A stretch of DNA of 64,000 nucleotides from Solirubrobacter sp963848475 (GTDB taxonomy: Bacteria > Actinomycetota > Thermoleophilia > Solirubrobacterales > Solirubrobacteraceae): contig CAWKDW010000003.1 in the NCBI GenBank assembly GCA_963848475.1, forward strand, positions 1 through 64,000. Reading direction: 5' to 3'. The notes below the pieces were generated by a model. It worked only from the letters and a program-made list of their open reading frames with translations, had not been told where the DNA came from and did no database searches. Both the position numbers and the translations under genes were made by a program. This document shows positions 44,990 through 55,252 of this stretch, piece by piece; position 1 is the first letter of the stretch, and each line of letters opens with the position of its first letter.

Positions 44990-46130
44990 GCGAGAGGTAG
45001 TCCGCCTGCGCGTCGGTCAACACGTCGATGTCGACACGCAGCGCGGCGAGCTTCAGCGCCGCCACCTCGCGCTCGATCGCGTCGGGGACCTGATGGACGC
45101 CCGGCGTCCACTCGCCGCGCGTCAGCGCCTCCGCGGCCAGCGCCTGGAGGGCGAACGAGACGTCCATGACCGCCGCGGGATGCCCTTCGGCGGCCGCGAG
45201 GTTCACGACGCGCCCGCCCGCGACGAGATTCAGCCCGCGGGAGCCGAGATCGAAGCGCTCGACCAGCGGCAGGATCTCCCGAACGCCGGAGGAGGCGGCC
45301 CGCAGATCGGCGAGCGAGATCTCGACGTCGAACTGCCCCGCGTTGGCCAGCACCGCCCCGTCCTTCATGCGCGCGAAGTGCTCGCCGCGCAGCACGTCGG
45401 GCATGCCGGTGACGGTGATGAAGATGTCGCCTCGCTCGGCGGCGTCCACCGCGCGCATCACCTGAAAGCCCTCCATCCGGGCCTCCAGAGCGCGCAGCGG
45501 GTCGACCTCGCAGACGATCACCGACGCACCGAACCCGTGCGCGCGCAGGGCGACGCCGCGCCCGGTCCAGCCGTAGCCGAGCACGACGATCGTCTGCCCC
45601 GCCAGCAGCACGTTGGTCGCACGCACGATGCCGTCGAGCACCGACTGGCCGGCACCGAAGCGGTCGTTGAACGCGCGCTCCGCACGCGCCTCGTTGACCG
45701 CGATCACCGGCACCGACAACCCGCCCTCGGCCTCCAGCGCCCGCAGGCGCACCAGGCCGGTCGTGGTCTCCTCGGTCCCGCCGAGCATCCCGTCCAGAAG
45801 GTCGGGCCGCGCGACGTGCAGCGCGCCCAGAAGATCGGCGCCGTCATCCAAAGTGATCCGCGGGGCGCGCTCCACGACAGAGGCGACGCCCTCGGCCCAC
45901 TGATCCGGCCCGCCCGCGTGAACCTCGGCCTCAGCGGACAGCGCCGAAGCGACGTCGTGCTGGATCGCGAACGGATTGGACGCGCAGAGCGCGACCTCGG
46001 CCCCGCCCGCCTGCAGCGTGCGGACCAGGATCGCGGTCTCGGAGGTCACATGCAGGCACGCTCCGACCACCACGCCCGCGAGCGGCTGCTCGCGGGCGAA
46101 GCGCTCCCGGATCGACCGGAGGACGGGCAT
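44964..46130 (-). CDS. Adenosylhomocysteinase paralogue lacking catalytic residues
   Basis: The 388-residue protein aligns with S-adenosylhomocysteine hydrolases of the short archaeal type. It keeps ACLHVTSETAILVRTL (His27), ITLDDGADLL, GGTEETTTGLVRL (Glu121) and the NAD loop VVLGYGWTGRGVALRAHGFG (185-192). The active-site segment V-N-D-x-x-T-K-x-x-F-D-N is here VNEARAERAFNDRFG. The catalytic Lys is Glu151, the Asp is Asn155 and the Asn is Asp156. The GHFD His is also changed (NAGQFDVEI, Gln266). Upstream of the first usable ATG the frame stays open and encodes RIEWADGQ, a conserved part of the family, so translation may begin earlier. It follows ahcY by 46 bases and is probably co-transcribed. 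A NAD/adenosine-binding sensor or an altered hydrolase is likely. Confidence 0.75.
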   Translation of the reverse strand: MPVLRSIRERFAREQPLAGVVVGACLHVTSETAILVRTLQAGGAEVALCASNPFAIQHDVASALSAEAEVHAGGPDQWAEGVASVVERAPRITLDDGADLLGALHVARPDLLDGMLGGTEETTTGLVRLRALEAEGGLSVPVIAVNEARAERAFNDRFGAGQSVLDGIVRATNVLLAGQTIVVLGYGWTGRGVALRAHGFGASVIVCEVDPLRALEARMEGFQVMRAVDAAERGDIFITVTGMPDVLRGEHFARMKDGAVLANAGQFDVEISLADLRAASSGVREILPLVERFDLGSRGLNLVAGGRVVNLAAAEGHPAAVMDVSFALQALAAEALTRGEWTPGVHQVPDAIEREVAALKLAALRVDIDVLTDAQADYLSLTSPRRGR

Positions 46131-46176
46131 CTGCCCGTCCGCCCACTCGATCCGGGCGAGTCCTCGGTCTGTAGAC

Positions 46177-47597
<1,421 letters not shown>

Positions 47598-47601
<4 letters not shown>

Positions 47602-47984
47602 GCGGTCTCCAGGGTGGGGGTGGGGGTGCGGGGCGCGAGTGCGGCGAGCAGGCGCTGGTGCTTCTCCTGCTCGAAGCGCAGCCAGTCGGACGTCGGCACG
47701 TCGGCGGGGCGCTTGGGCTCCGCCTCCAGCCAGGCATCGGTCGCGCGGCGCAACTCGTCATCTGTGCGCAACCTGAGGGCGAAAGCGAGATCGGACAGGC
47801 CGATCTCATGCTGGTCGAGCAACTCGCGCAGCGTCCGCAGGCGCTGCAGCTCAGCGGGTCCGTACAGGCGGTAGCCCGCGGCCGAGCGAGCGGGCTCCAC
47901 GAGCCCGACGCGTTCCACGTAGCGCAACATGCGCGGGGACCAGCCCGTGGTGGCAGCGGCCTCGTGGATCGTCAGCGCGTCCAT
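47598..47984 (-). CDS. MerR family regulator coupled to ahcY
   Basis: The 128-residue protein reads MDALTIHEAAATTGWSPRML and RYVERVGLVEPARSAAGYRL, the winged helix-turn-helix of MerR proteins, followed by LQRLRTLRELLDQHEIGLSD and a dimerisation helix. There are no Cys residues, so it does not sense metals or thiols through Cys. The short C-terminal part ends PTPTLETA and overlaps the ahcY start by 4 bases. It is first in the MerR-ahcY-paralogue unit. Its promoter has a 20-base spacer with a perfect dyad, so it very likely controls itself and ahcY. The ligand could be SAH, adenosine or homocysteine (inference). Confidence 0.85.
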
Positions 47985-47993
47985 CTGAGGCCA

Positions 47994-48025
47994 ATTGTAG
48001 CGCCACCCTGACACAACTGTGTCAA
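47994..48025 (-). promoter_or_regulatory. MerR-type promoter with operator dyad, leaderless start
   Basis: On the minus strand a -35 TTGACA (48025-48020) and -10 TACAAT (47999-47994) are separated by 20 bases, the stretched spacing typical of MerR-controlled promoters. A perfect dyad TGACACA-GT-TGTGTCA occupies 48024-48009. The -10 box ends 9 bases before the ATG at 47984, so transcription should start within about three bases of the start codon and give a leaderless mRNA. Confidence 0.7.
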
Positions 48026-48095
48026 GGTTTGGTCGTCGTCGATCTCCGTGCGACGAGGAGCCCGACGTCGGATCACCCGATAGCGTCCGAGCCGT

Positions 48096-49703
48096 ATGGG
48101 CACAGGAGCGCAGGTCATCGTCGAAGAGCTCGAGCGCGCCGGGGTGGAGGTCTGCTTCGGGCTCCCCGGGGTACACAACCTCGCGTTGTGGGAGGCGTTG
48201 CGGTCGTCCTCGATCCGCCTCGTCGGCGTCCGCCACGAGCAGGCCGCGGCGTACGCCGCCGACGGCTACGCACGCACGACCGGAAGGCTCGGCGTCGCTC
48301 TGACGACCACGGGCCCAGGGGCCGCGAACACGCTCGGCGCGGTCGGCGAGGCCTGGGCCTCGCGGTCGCCGATCCTCGTCATCGCGACCGACATCCCGAC
48401 CGGCTTGCGACGCGCCGGCCAGTACCGCGGTGTGCTCCACGAGACCGACGGCCAGGCCGCGATGTTCGCCCCGATCGTCAAGTCCACCCATCTCGGGTTG
48501 TCCGCGGAGGCGGTGGCCGGCGCCGCCGCCGCGGCCGTCGCCGACGCGGTCACCTCCCCGACGCGCCCGGTCTATCTGGAGGTGGCGACCGACCTGCTCG
48601 CCGCCGAGGTCTCCCCCGCGCCGCCGGCGGTCGCCCGCGAGTCGCCCGCGTGCCCCGATCTCTCCGAGGCGCTCGCGCGGATCGACGCCGCCGAGCGGCC
48701 GTTGCTGTGGATCGGCGGCGGCGCGCGCGACGCCGGCGATGCCGTGAGGGCCCTCGCCGAACGACTCGCGGCGCCGGTCCTGACCACGTACGGAGCGGCG
48801 GGCATCCTCCCGCCTGGGCATCCCTGCGCGGTCGGGCTCCCGCCGCATGCCGAGGCCGCCGGAGCACTCTGGGACGAGGCCGATCTCGTGCTGGCGATCG
48901 GCTCCGACCTCGATGGCGTCCAGACCCAGAACTTCTCGCAGCCGCAGCCCGCGACGCTGATCGCGATCTCGCTCGAGCCGTTGGTCAACTACGGCGTCGA
49001 CGTGCAGCTCAGCGGTGAGGCGGGCGAGGTCACGGCGGCGCTCGCGGACCAGGTGCGCGACCGTGGCGGGCTCGACGCGGTCCAGCAGCGCATCGCCGCC
49101 GCCCGCGCACAGGCGTGCGGCACGCTGGACAGCGCCGCCCTGCGCTTCCTCGACGCGATCCACTTCGCCATCCCCGCCGACGGCGTGCTCGTCGTCGACA
49201 TGTGCATCCCCGGCTACTGGCTGGCCGGGTTCCACACGCCCGCCGCGCCCCGTCGCCTGCAGGTCCCGCTCGGCTGGGGAACACTCGGCTACGCCTTCCC
49301 GGCCGCGCTCGGCGCCGCGCTGGCCGGCGCCGGCGGCCCGGTCGTGTCGATCTCCGGCGACGGCGGTTTCCTCTTCGCCTGTGGCGAGCTCGCCACGCTC
49401 GCCCAGGAGCAGATCCCGCTGACCGCGGTGATCGTCGACGACGGCGGCTACGGCATGCTCCGCTACGACCAGGTGCAGTCCGGCGACGAGACCTACGGCG
49501 TCGACCTCCACACCCCGGACTTCGCCGCGCTCGCCACGTCCTTCGGCGTCCACTCGGAGACGGTCGACGGCCTCGACGACGCGTTCGGCGAAGCGCTCGC
49601 CCGCCACGCCGCCGACCCGACGCCGTCCGTCCTCGTCGCCCGCACCCCGGTCCCGCTCGTCCCGCCGCCCAACACCTCGCCGAACTGGTACCGCAGGCGG
49701 TAG
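48096..49703 (+). CDS. Thiamine-pyrophosphate-dependent enzyme (acetolactate synthase large subunit-like)
   Basis: The 535-residue protein has the three-domain TPP fold. The catalytic Glu is in VGVRHEQAAAYAADGYARTT. The middle domain carries PLLWIGGGARDAGDAVRALA. The TPP motif is SISGDGGFLFACGELATLAQ, ending in VIVDDGGYGMLRYDQ where the usual N of GDG...N is D-D-G-G. Other members are acetolactate synthase, benzoylformate decarboxylase and related lyases; substrate is unclear because the regulatory small subunit is absent and no branched-chain genes are near. It diverges from the MerR gene with about 70 bases between starts beyond the operator, so the MerR dyad might affect it too. Confidence 0.88.
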   Translation: MGTGAQVIVEELERAGVEVCFGLPGVHNLALWEALRSSSIRLVGVRHEQAAAYAADGYARTTGRLGVALTTTGPGAANTLGAVGEAWASRSPILVIATDIPTGLRRAGQYRGVLHETDGQAAMFAPIVKSTHLGLSAEAVAGAAAAAVADAVTSPTRPVYLEVATDLLAAEVSPAPPAVARESPACPDLSEALARIDAAERPLLWIGGGARDAGDAVRALAERLAAPVLTTYGAAGILPPGHPCAVGLPPHAEAAGALWDEADLVLAIGSDLDGVQTQNFSQPQPATLIAISLEPLVNYGVDVQLSGEAGEVTAALADQVRDRGGLDAVQQRIAAARAQACGTLDSAALRFLDAIHFAIPADGVLVVDMCIPGYWLAGFHTPAAPRRLQVPLGWGTLGYAFPAALGAALAGAGGPVVSISGDGGFLFACGELATLAQEQIPLTAVIVDDGGYGMLRYDQVQSGDETYGVDLHTPDFAALATSFGVHSETVDGLDDAFGEALARHAADPTPSVLVARTPVPLVPPPNTSPNWYRRR

Positions 49704-49710
49704 GGGCGTT

Positions 49711-49728
49711 CTGGCGGCCGGCCGCCAG
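49711..49728. terminator. Perfect 18-base GC palindrome after the TPP enzyme gene
   Basis: CTGGCGGCCGGCCGCCAG lies 8 bases past the stop at 49703. There is no T-run, so it may act as a factor-dependent terminator or stabilise the 3' end. Confidence 0.35.
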
Positions 49729-49785
49729 CCGGAGGGTCGGCTAGCCCGATTATGCGCGCCGGAGTGCCGCAGATAGCGTCGGCCG

Positions 49786-49971
49786 ATGACCAGATCCCTC
49801 CCCATCACGTTGCTCTTAGCCACCGCGATCGTGGCCGTCGCCGCGCCCGCGGCGCACGCGGCCGGCGGTGGCACCGGCAAGACGATGTCGGCGCAGGTCC
49901 TCGCGTCAGGCCACAGCGTGACCCCGGCTCCGCCGCTCCTGAACCTCGCCGTCGCCGACGGCGAGCACTAG
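49786..49971 (+). CDS. Small exported peptide of unknown function
   Basis: A 61-residue product starts at the ATG at 49786. It has a basic start and a hydrophobic core (MTRSLPITLLLATAIVAVAA), then APAAHAA as a signal peptidase site. The mature part is about 35 residues: GGGTGKTMSAQVLASGHSVT then PAPPLLNLAVADGEH. No Cys or lipobox. I do not know a family. A GGGGGTGTG-type inverted repeat follows at once. The coding potential rests on the signal peptide and GC pattern only. Confidence 0.4.
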   Translation: MTRSLPITLLLATAIVAVAAPAAHAAGGGTGKTMSAQVLASGHSVTPAPPLLNLAVADGEH

Positions 49972-49986
49972 CCGAGGCGCGAACGA

Positions 49987-50039
49987 GGGGGTGTGATCGC
50001 TGGGCTCCGGTATCCGGAGTCTCAGGAATCACACCCCCC
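49987..50039. terminator. GGGGGTGTG-type inverted repeat with inner hairpin
   Basis: GGGGGTGTGAT (49987-49997) pairs with ATCACACCCCC (50028-50038). Inside is a second stem CTCCGG-TAT-CCGGAG (50005-50019). It separates the small exported peptide gene from the convergent aldehyde dehydrogenase. It is the second member of the design seen at 41605-41659. Confidence 0.55.
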
Positions 50040-50050
50040 ACGCAGCGCGA

Positions 50051-51650
50051 CTAGGAGAGGCGGAACTCCGGGTCGCCGGGCAGCTCGACGAGGTCCATCT
50101 GGGCCTTCTGGAGCTTGCCGGCGTAGTCCCAGTTCATCGACTGCCAGCGGGTGAACTGGTCCAGCACCCAGATGCCGGACTGGCGCGAGCCGTTGCCGGA
50201 CTTGCCGTTGCCGCCGAAGGGCAGGTGGGCCTCGGCGCCGGAGGTCGAGTTGTTGACGGAGACCATGCCGGCCGTGATCCGCTCGCGGAACTTGAAGGCG
50301 TGCTCGCCCGAGCGGGTGTAGATGGCCGAGGAGAGGCCGTAGCCGTGGCCGTTGGCCAGCTCCATCGCCTCGTCGAAGGTGGAGAACTTCGCGACGCCGA
50401 CGATCGGGCCGAAGGTCTCGGTCGAGTAGATGTCGTCGTCCGCGGTCACGCCCTCGACCACGACCGGGTGGTAGTAGATGCCGGCGTCGGGATCGCCGAC
50501 GAATCCTTCACGTGGGTTCTCGGAGGTGATCCGCCCCACCGCAGAGGAGCCGTGCACCACGTGGTGATCCTGGACCAGCCCGATCCAGTCCTCGAAGCGC
50601 TCGGCGAAGCGCTCGTGGATCATCGGGCCGTACAGGACGTCCTCGAACGGATCGCCGATCGGCGACGAGGCCAGCCGCTCGGCGAGCTTGGCCACGAACT
50701 CGTCGTGGACCGACTCGTGCACGATCGCGGTGCCGAGCGAGGTGCAGCGCTGACCGGCCGTGCCGAAGCCGCCGAACAGGGCGCCCTCGACGGCGAGATC
50801 GACGTCCGCGTCGTCCATCACGACCATCGGGTTCTTGCCGCCCAGCTCGAGGCACGGCGACTGCAGGTTGCGCCCGCAGAGCTCGCCGATCCTCGAGCCG
50901 ACCGCGCTGGAGCCCGTGAAGCCGACCTTGTCGACGAGCCCCTCGTCGAGCGCCAGCGAAAGGCCCTCGAACGTGTCGGCGCCCGAAGCCTGCACGACAC
51001 TGAGGACCCCGCCGGGCACGCCGCCCGCGTGGAACAGCTTGGCCAGCGCGTCGCCCAGGGCGGCGGAGTACTCCGCCGGCTTCCAGACGACCGAGTTGCC
51101 GCAGAGGATCGCCGGGACGAGGTACCAGGCGGGGACGGCGACCGGGAAGTTGCCGGCGGTGATGATCGCCGCGACACCGACCGGCATGCGGAAGGTGAAG
51201 AGCTGCTTGTTGGGCATCTCCGACGGGACGGTCTGCCCGTAGAGGCGCCGGCCCTCGCCGAGGAAGAAGTCGCACGTATCGACGATCTCCTGCACCTCGC
51301 CGAGCGCCTCGGGGTACGGCTTGCCGATCTCCCGCGTGACGAGCCGGGCCAGCGACTCCTTGTTGGCCTCGACGAGGCGGCCGACCTGCGCGATCACGCG
51401 GCCACGGGCAGGAGCGGGCACGGCGGCCCAGCGCCTTCTGCGCGGCACGGGCGGCGCGAGCGGCATCGACGAAGGTGGACGCGTCGCCGAGCAGCACCTC
51501 GGCGACGACCTCCGACGTGTTGGCGGGATTGGTGGACGTCAGACGGCCACCGGGAGCGTCGCCGCGCGCCACGCCGTCCACGATGGAGGCGATGGTGGGC
51601 GCGCCGGCGCCAGCGGTCCCGGCAGCGGGCTCGGAGGCGATGGAGGACAT
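50051..51650 (-). CDS. NAD(P)-dependent aldehyde dehydrogenase, one frame break
   Basis: From the ATG at 51650 the frame reads MSSIASEPAAGTAGAGAPTI, then GGRLTSTNPANTSEVVAEVL and AARAAQKALGR. A break near 51420 is followed by VPAPARGRVIAQVGRLVEAN. The body shows AAIITAGNFPVAVPAWYLVP, WKPAEYSA, VGFTGSSAVGSRIGELCGRN, the catalytic Glu in CLELGGKNPMVVMDDADVDL and the catalytic Cys in FGTAGQRCTSLGTAIVH. The C-terminal oligomer part is TSGAEAHLPFGGNGKSGNGS. Total about 530 residues. It is closest to the ALDH7/aminoadipate- or succinate-semialdehyde group. Substrate is not clear from context. Confidence 0.88.
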
Positions 51651-51725
51651 GGCCAGCACGGTAGCTGGCCAGCACCACCGCTCCGGTACGGAGAACTCCC
51701 CAGCTCTCGCCGCATCGCGAGAGCG

Positions 51726-52793
51726 TCAGCCCGCTGTCGCTGCGAGCGCCGCCTTGAGGCTGTCGATGGCGGGAATGTTGACCGGGTCCGCGCCGCGCAG
51801 GACGGCGGCGTAGAGCGACACGAGATCCCCGAGCAGCACGAGCGAGACGAGCCGCTCGACCGGGGTCTCGCCACGCGCGGTGACCCGCACGACGGGCGAA
51901 GCGCCGGCGGCCGCGATCTCCGCGATCAGCTCGGCCCGCAGCACGTTGCGCGGATGTGAGGAGGGGTCCTCGAGCGAGACGTAGGAGAACTTGCCCAGCG
52001 CCCGCGCCGCTTCCCAGCCGACGACCTCGTTGTGGCTGAGCTCCGGCAGCACCGAAGAGAACGCGGGCAGCTCGGCGTTCTCGTTGAACTGGCACTTCCA
52101 GCGATAGGCGGCCGCGGCCGCGACCTCGGCGCCGGCGATCACGGGAACGGTCCCGTGCAGCGCGCGGGCGATCGACTTGGCCTCGCCGTCCTCGGACCCG
52201 TCGGGCCCCCATTCGGCGGCGAGCTCCGCGGCCAGTACCGCGGCGGCCTCGATCTCGTCGCGCACGAACGGCGCGGCACCGGCCAGAGCGGCCGCCTCGA
52301 GTGCGACGACGAGCGAGTAGCCGATCGCGGCACGCGGCTGGAAGCCACCGGGGAGCGGAACCACGGGGACGCCGTGCGTGCGGGCGCGCTCGGCGAGCCC
52401 GCCGCCGGTCGTACACACGAGCCGCGGCGCGGAGCGCGCGACGGCCTCGTCGTACGCCGCGAGCGTCTCCTCGGTGTTGCCCGAGTAGCTCGTCGCGAAG
52501 ACCAGGGTCGAGGGACCGGCCCAGCCCGGCAGCTCGTAGCCGTCGGAGACCCACATCGGACGCCGCAGCCGCCGACCGAGCGCGGCGACGGCAAGGCGCG
52601 CGCCGGAGGCGGAGCCGCCCATCCCGGCGACGATCAAGCCGCCGGTCGCGTCGACCGGCCGCGCACCCGCGGAATCGACGCGCCACAGCGCGTCGGTCAG
52701 GTGCTCCGAGAGCCCGAGGACCTCGTTGAACTGGCCGGTGCTATCGATCGCGGAAACGGTCTCGCGGTCCAACACAAGGGTCTGCACGGGCAT
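51726..52793 (-). CDS. Bifunctional phosphoglucose/phosphomannose isomerase-like protein
   Basis: The 355-residue protein has two SIS domains. The first holds GGLIVAGMGGSASGARLAVA and STLVFATSYSGNTEETLAAY; the second has VPVIAGAEVAAAAAYRWKCQ, NENAELPAFSSVLPELSHNE and VVGWEAARALG. The S-Y-S-G-N-T-E-E loop and ENAELPAF-SELSHNE pattern define the PGI/PMI group of actinobacteria and archaea, which interconverts glucose-6-P, mannose-6-P and fructose-6-P. It starts with a one-base overlap (TGATG) with the nucleotidyltransferase upstream, so it provides mannose-6-P or fructose-6-P for that enzyme's pathway. Confidence 0.88.
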   Translation of the reverse strand: MPVQTLVLDRETVSAIDSTGQFNEVLGLSEHLTDALWRVDSAGARPVDATGGLIVAGMGGSASGARLAVAALGRRLRRPMWVSDGYELPGWAGPSTLVFATSYSGNTEETLAAYDEAVARSAPRLVCTTGGGLAERARTHGVPVVPLPGGFQPRAAIGYSLVVALEAAALAGAAPFVRDEIEAAAVLAAELAAEWGPDGSEDGEAKSIARALHGTVPVIAGAEVAAAAAYRWKCQFNENAELPAFSSVLPELSHNEVVGWEAARALGKFSYVSLEDPSSHPRNVLRAELIAEIAAAGASPVVRVTARGETPVERLVSLVLLGDLVSLYAAVLRGADPVNIPAIDSLKAALAATAG

Positions 52794-53895
52794 CAGAACC
52801 GCAGCCCCCCGTCCGGGAGCGTCACGCCGGGGAACAGGCGCGCGCCGTTGGAGACGACGTTATTGGCGCCGAGCACGACGCCCTCGCCGATCACGCTCAT
52901 ACCTTCGATCACGCAGTGCTCCCCGATCTTCGCTCCAGCCGCCACGATGCATCCCCGCAACGTGCAGTGCGCGCCGATCTCGGCGCCCCGCATCACGACC
53001 GAGCTCTCGATCGTCGTGCCCTCACCGACGACGACACCGTGCTCGAGCACCGCCCGCCCGCCGATCCGAGCGCCCGCCGCCGATCCGGCAGTCGCTCTCC
53101 ACCAGCGCTGACGGAACGATCCGCCCGGAACTCGAGACGCCGTCCTCGACGCACGTGAACGTCGAACCCATCCGAGCCGCGACCTCGGTGTGCACGGTGC
53201 CCTCGAGGATGTCGAAGGTCGCTTCGAGGTAGCGCTCGGGCGTGCCGATGTCCTTCCAGTACCCGCTCGAGACGTGCCCGAAGAGGCCATTGCCCACCAA
53301 CCGTGGGAACACGTCGCGCTCGATCGACGCCGGCGCGTCCTTCTCCAGCAGCGAGAACACCGACCGCTCGAGCACGTAGACGCCGGCGGAGATGTTGTTG
53401 GTGTCGATCTGGTCCGGCGCCGGCTTCTCGACGAACTCCGTCACCGAGTCGTCGCCGGCGAGCCGCACGAGCCCGTAGGCGCTCGGGTCCTCCACCGGGT
53501 ACAGCGCGAGCGTCGCCACCGCGCCCGTGCGCTCGTGCTGCGCGAGTTGGGCGCTGACGTCGATGTCGGTGAGCACGTCGCCGTTGAGCATGAGAAAGCG
53601 GTCGTCCATCATCTTCCTCGGCGAACTTGAGCGCGCCACCCGTACCCAACGGCCGAGGCTCCTCCAGGTAGCGCAGGCGGATCCCGAGCGACGAACCGTC
53701 ACCGAGCACGCGCCGCACGCCGTCCGCCATGTGCCCGCACGACATCACGACGTCGTCGACGCCGTGCCCGCGCAGCCAGTCGAGCATGAAGGCGATGAAC
53801 GGCCGGTCGACCAGCGGGACGACAGGCTTGGGGACCGTCGACGTGAGTGGACGCAGTCGTGTCCCCTCGCCACCGGCGAGGATCAGCGCCTGCAT
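52793..53895 (-). CDS. Sugar-1-phosphate nucleotidyltransferase (mannose-1-phosphate guanylyltransferase-like), frame broken
   Basis: The likely start is the ATG at 53895: MQALILAGGEGTRLRPLTST, the nucleotide-binding signature, then KPVVPLVDRPFIAFMLDWLR and EEPRPLGTGGALKFAEE. A break near 53620 leads to DDRFLMLNGDVLTDIDVSAQ, VTEFVEKPAPDQIDTNNIS and GYWKDIGTPERYLEATFDIL. After a break near 53090 a left-handed beta-helix part continues: GVVVGEGTTIESSVVMRGAE, IGAHCTLRGCIVAAGAKIG and IEGMSVIGEGVVLGANNVVS. Together with the adjacent PGI/PMI it would make GDP-mannose or a similar NDP-sugar for glycan assembly. Confidence 0.85.
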
Positions 53896-55191
53896 CAGCC
53901 CGCCGCCTCCGCGCCCGATCCCCTCGTAGACGAGGCCGGCGGCGCGAACGGTCGCCGGGTTGAAGAGGTTGCGTCCGTCCACGAGCAGGTCGCCGCGCAT
54001 CCTGCTCGCCACTTCCGTGAAGTCCAGATCGGCGAACTCCGGCCACTCGGTGACGAGCACGACGGCGTCGGCGCCGTCGAGCGCAGCGAGCGCCGACTCC
54101 TTGAACTCGACGCCGCGGATCAGCTTGCGCGCCTCGCCCTCGGCGACCGGGTCGTAGGCGCGGACGTGTGCGCCCGCCGCCTGCAACCGCGAGGAGAGCA
54201 CGAGCGAGGACGCCTCGCGCATGTCGTCGGTGTTGGGCTTGAAGGCCAGGCCGAGCAGCCCGATCTCCTTGTCGACGAGGCGTCCGAGGTGCTTCTCGAG
54301 CTTCGCGATCACGCGCCGCTTCTGCAGCTCGTTGACCTCGATCACGGAGTTCAGCAGCTGGAAGTGGTAGCCCGAGTTCCCGGCGAGCTGCTTCAAAGCA
54401 GTCACGTCCTTCGGGAAGCAGGAGCCGCCGAAGCCGATGCCGGCCTGCAGGAACTTCGGGCCGATGCGGTTGTCGAGGCCCATCCCGCGCGCGACCTCGA
54501 CGACGTCGGCTCCGGTCTCCTCGCAGACGTTGGCGATCTCGTTGATGAACGAGATCTTCGTCGCGAGGAAGGCGTTGGAGGCGAGCTTGACCATCTCGGC
54601 GCTCTTGATGTCCGTGCGGACCACCGGCGCATCCAGCGGCGCGTAGAGCTCGGCGACGGCGTCGCCCGCCCAGTCGCCCTCGTCGCCGATGACGACGCGG
54701 TCGGGCTCCAGGAAGTCCTTGATCGCCGAGCCCTCTTTGAGAAATTCCGGGCACGACACGTAGCGGAAGCCCTTGCCCTGCTCGGCGAAGACCCGCTGGA
54801 TCGTCTCGCCCGTGCCGACCGGCACGGTCGACTTCATCACCAGCGCGTGCGTGTCCGACGGCGGCATCGCCGCGACGACCGCGTGGACGGCGGACAGGTC
54901 CGCGTCGCCCGAGTAGGTCGGCGGCGTTCCGACCGCGACGAACAGCAGCCGCGCGTGCTCCAGCGCATCCGCGAGATCGGTGGAGAAGTGCAGCCGGTCG
55001 CGATGGCGCTCGACGAGTTCCGCCAGCCCCGGTTCCCAGATCGGCATCCGGCCCTCACGCAGGCCGTCGATCTTGGCCGCGTCGATGTCGATGCAGTAGA
55101 CGTCATTGCCGAGCTCGGCGAACCCCGCAGCGGTCACCAGGCCGACGTATCCCGTGCCGATCACGCCGATCGGCTCTCGATTGAAGCTCAT
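53895..55191 (-). CDS. ugd: UDP-glucose/nucleotide-sugar 6-dehydrogenase
   Basis: The 432-residue enzyme oxidises UDP-glucose (or a related sugar nucleotide) twice to the uronate. It shows the NAD fold IGVIGTGYVGLVTAAGFAEL, VAVGTPPTYSGDADLSAVHA, VGTGETIQRVF, the helix SAEMVKLASNAFLATKISFI and the catalytic Cys in AGIGFGGSCFPKDVTALKQL. The C-terminal domain has GLAFKPNTDDMREASSLVLS and AYDPVAEGEARKL. In the sequence given, the frame runs on past GIGRGGGGL into the next enzyme without a stop. A TGA overlapping the next ATG (TGATG) exists one frame over, so the apparent fusion probably results from one base too many in the Gly-rich end. Confidence 0.9.
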
Positions 55192-55252
55192 GAAGGCGGA
55201 TCAGGTTATCGAGGGCCCTACGGATCTCCGCCTGGCAGCCGATCACCGGTCT

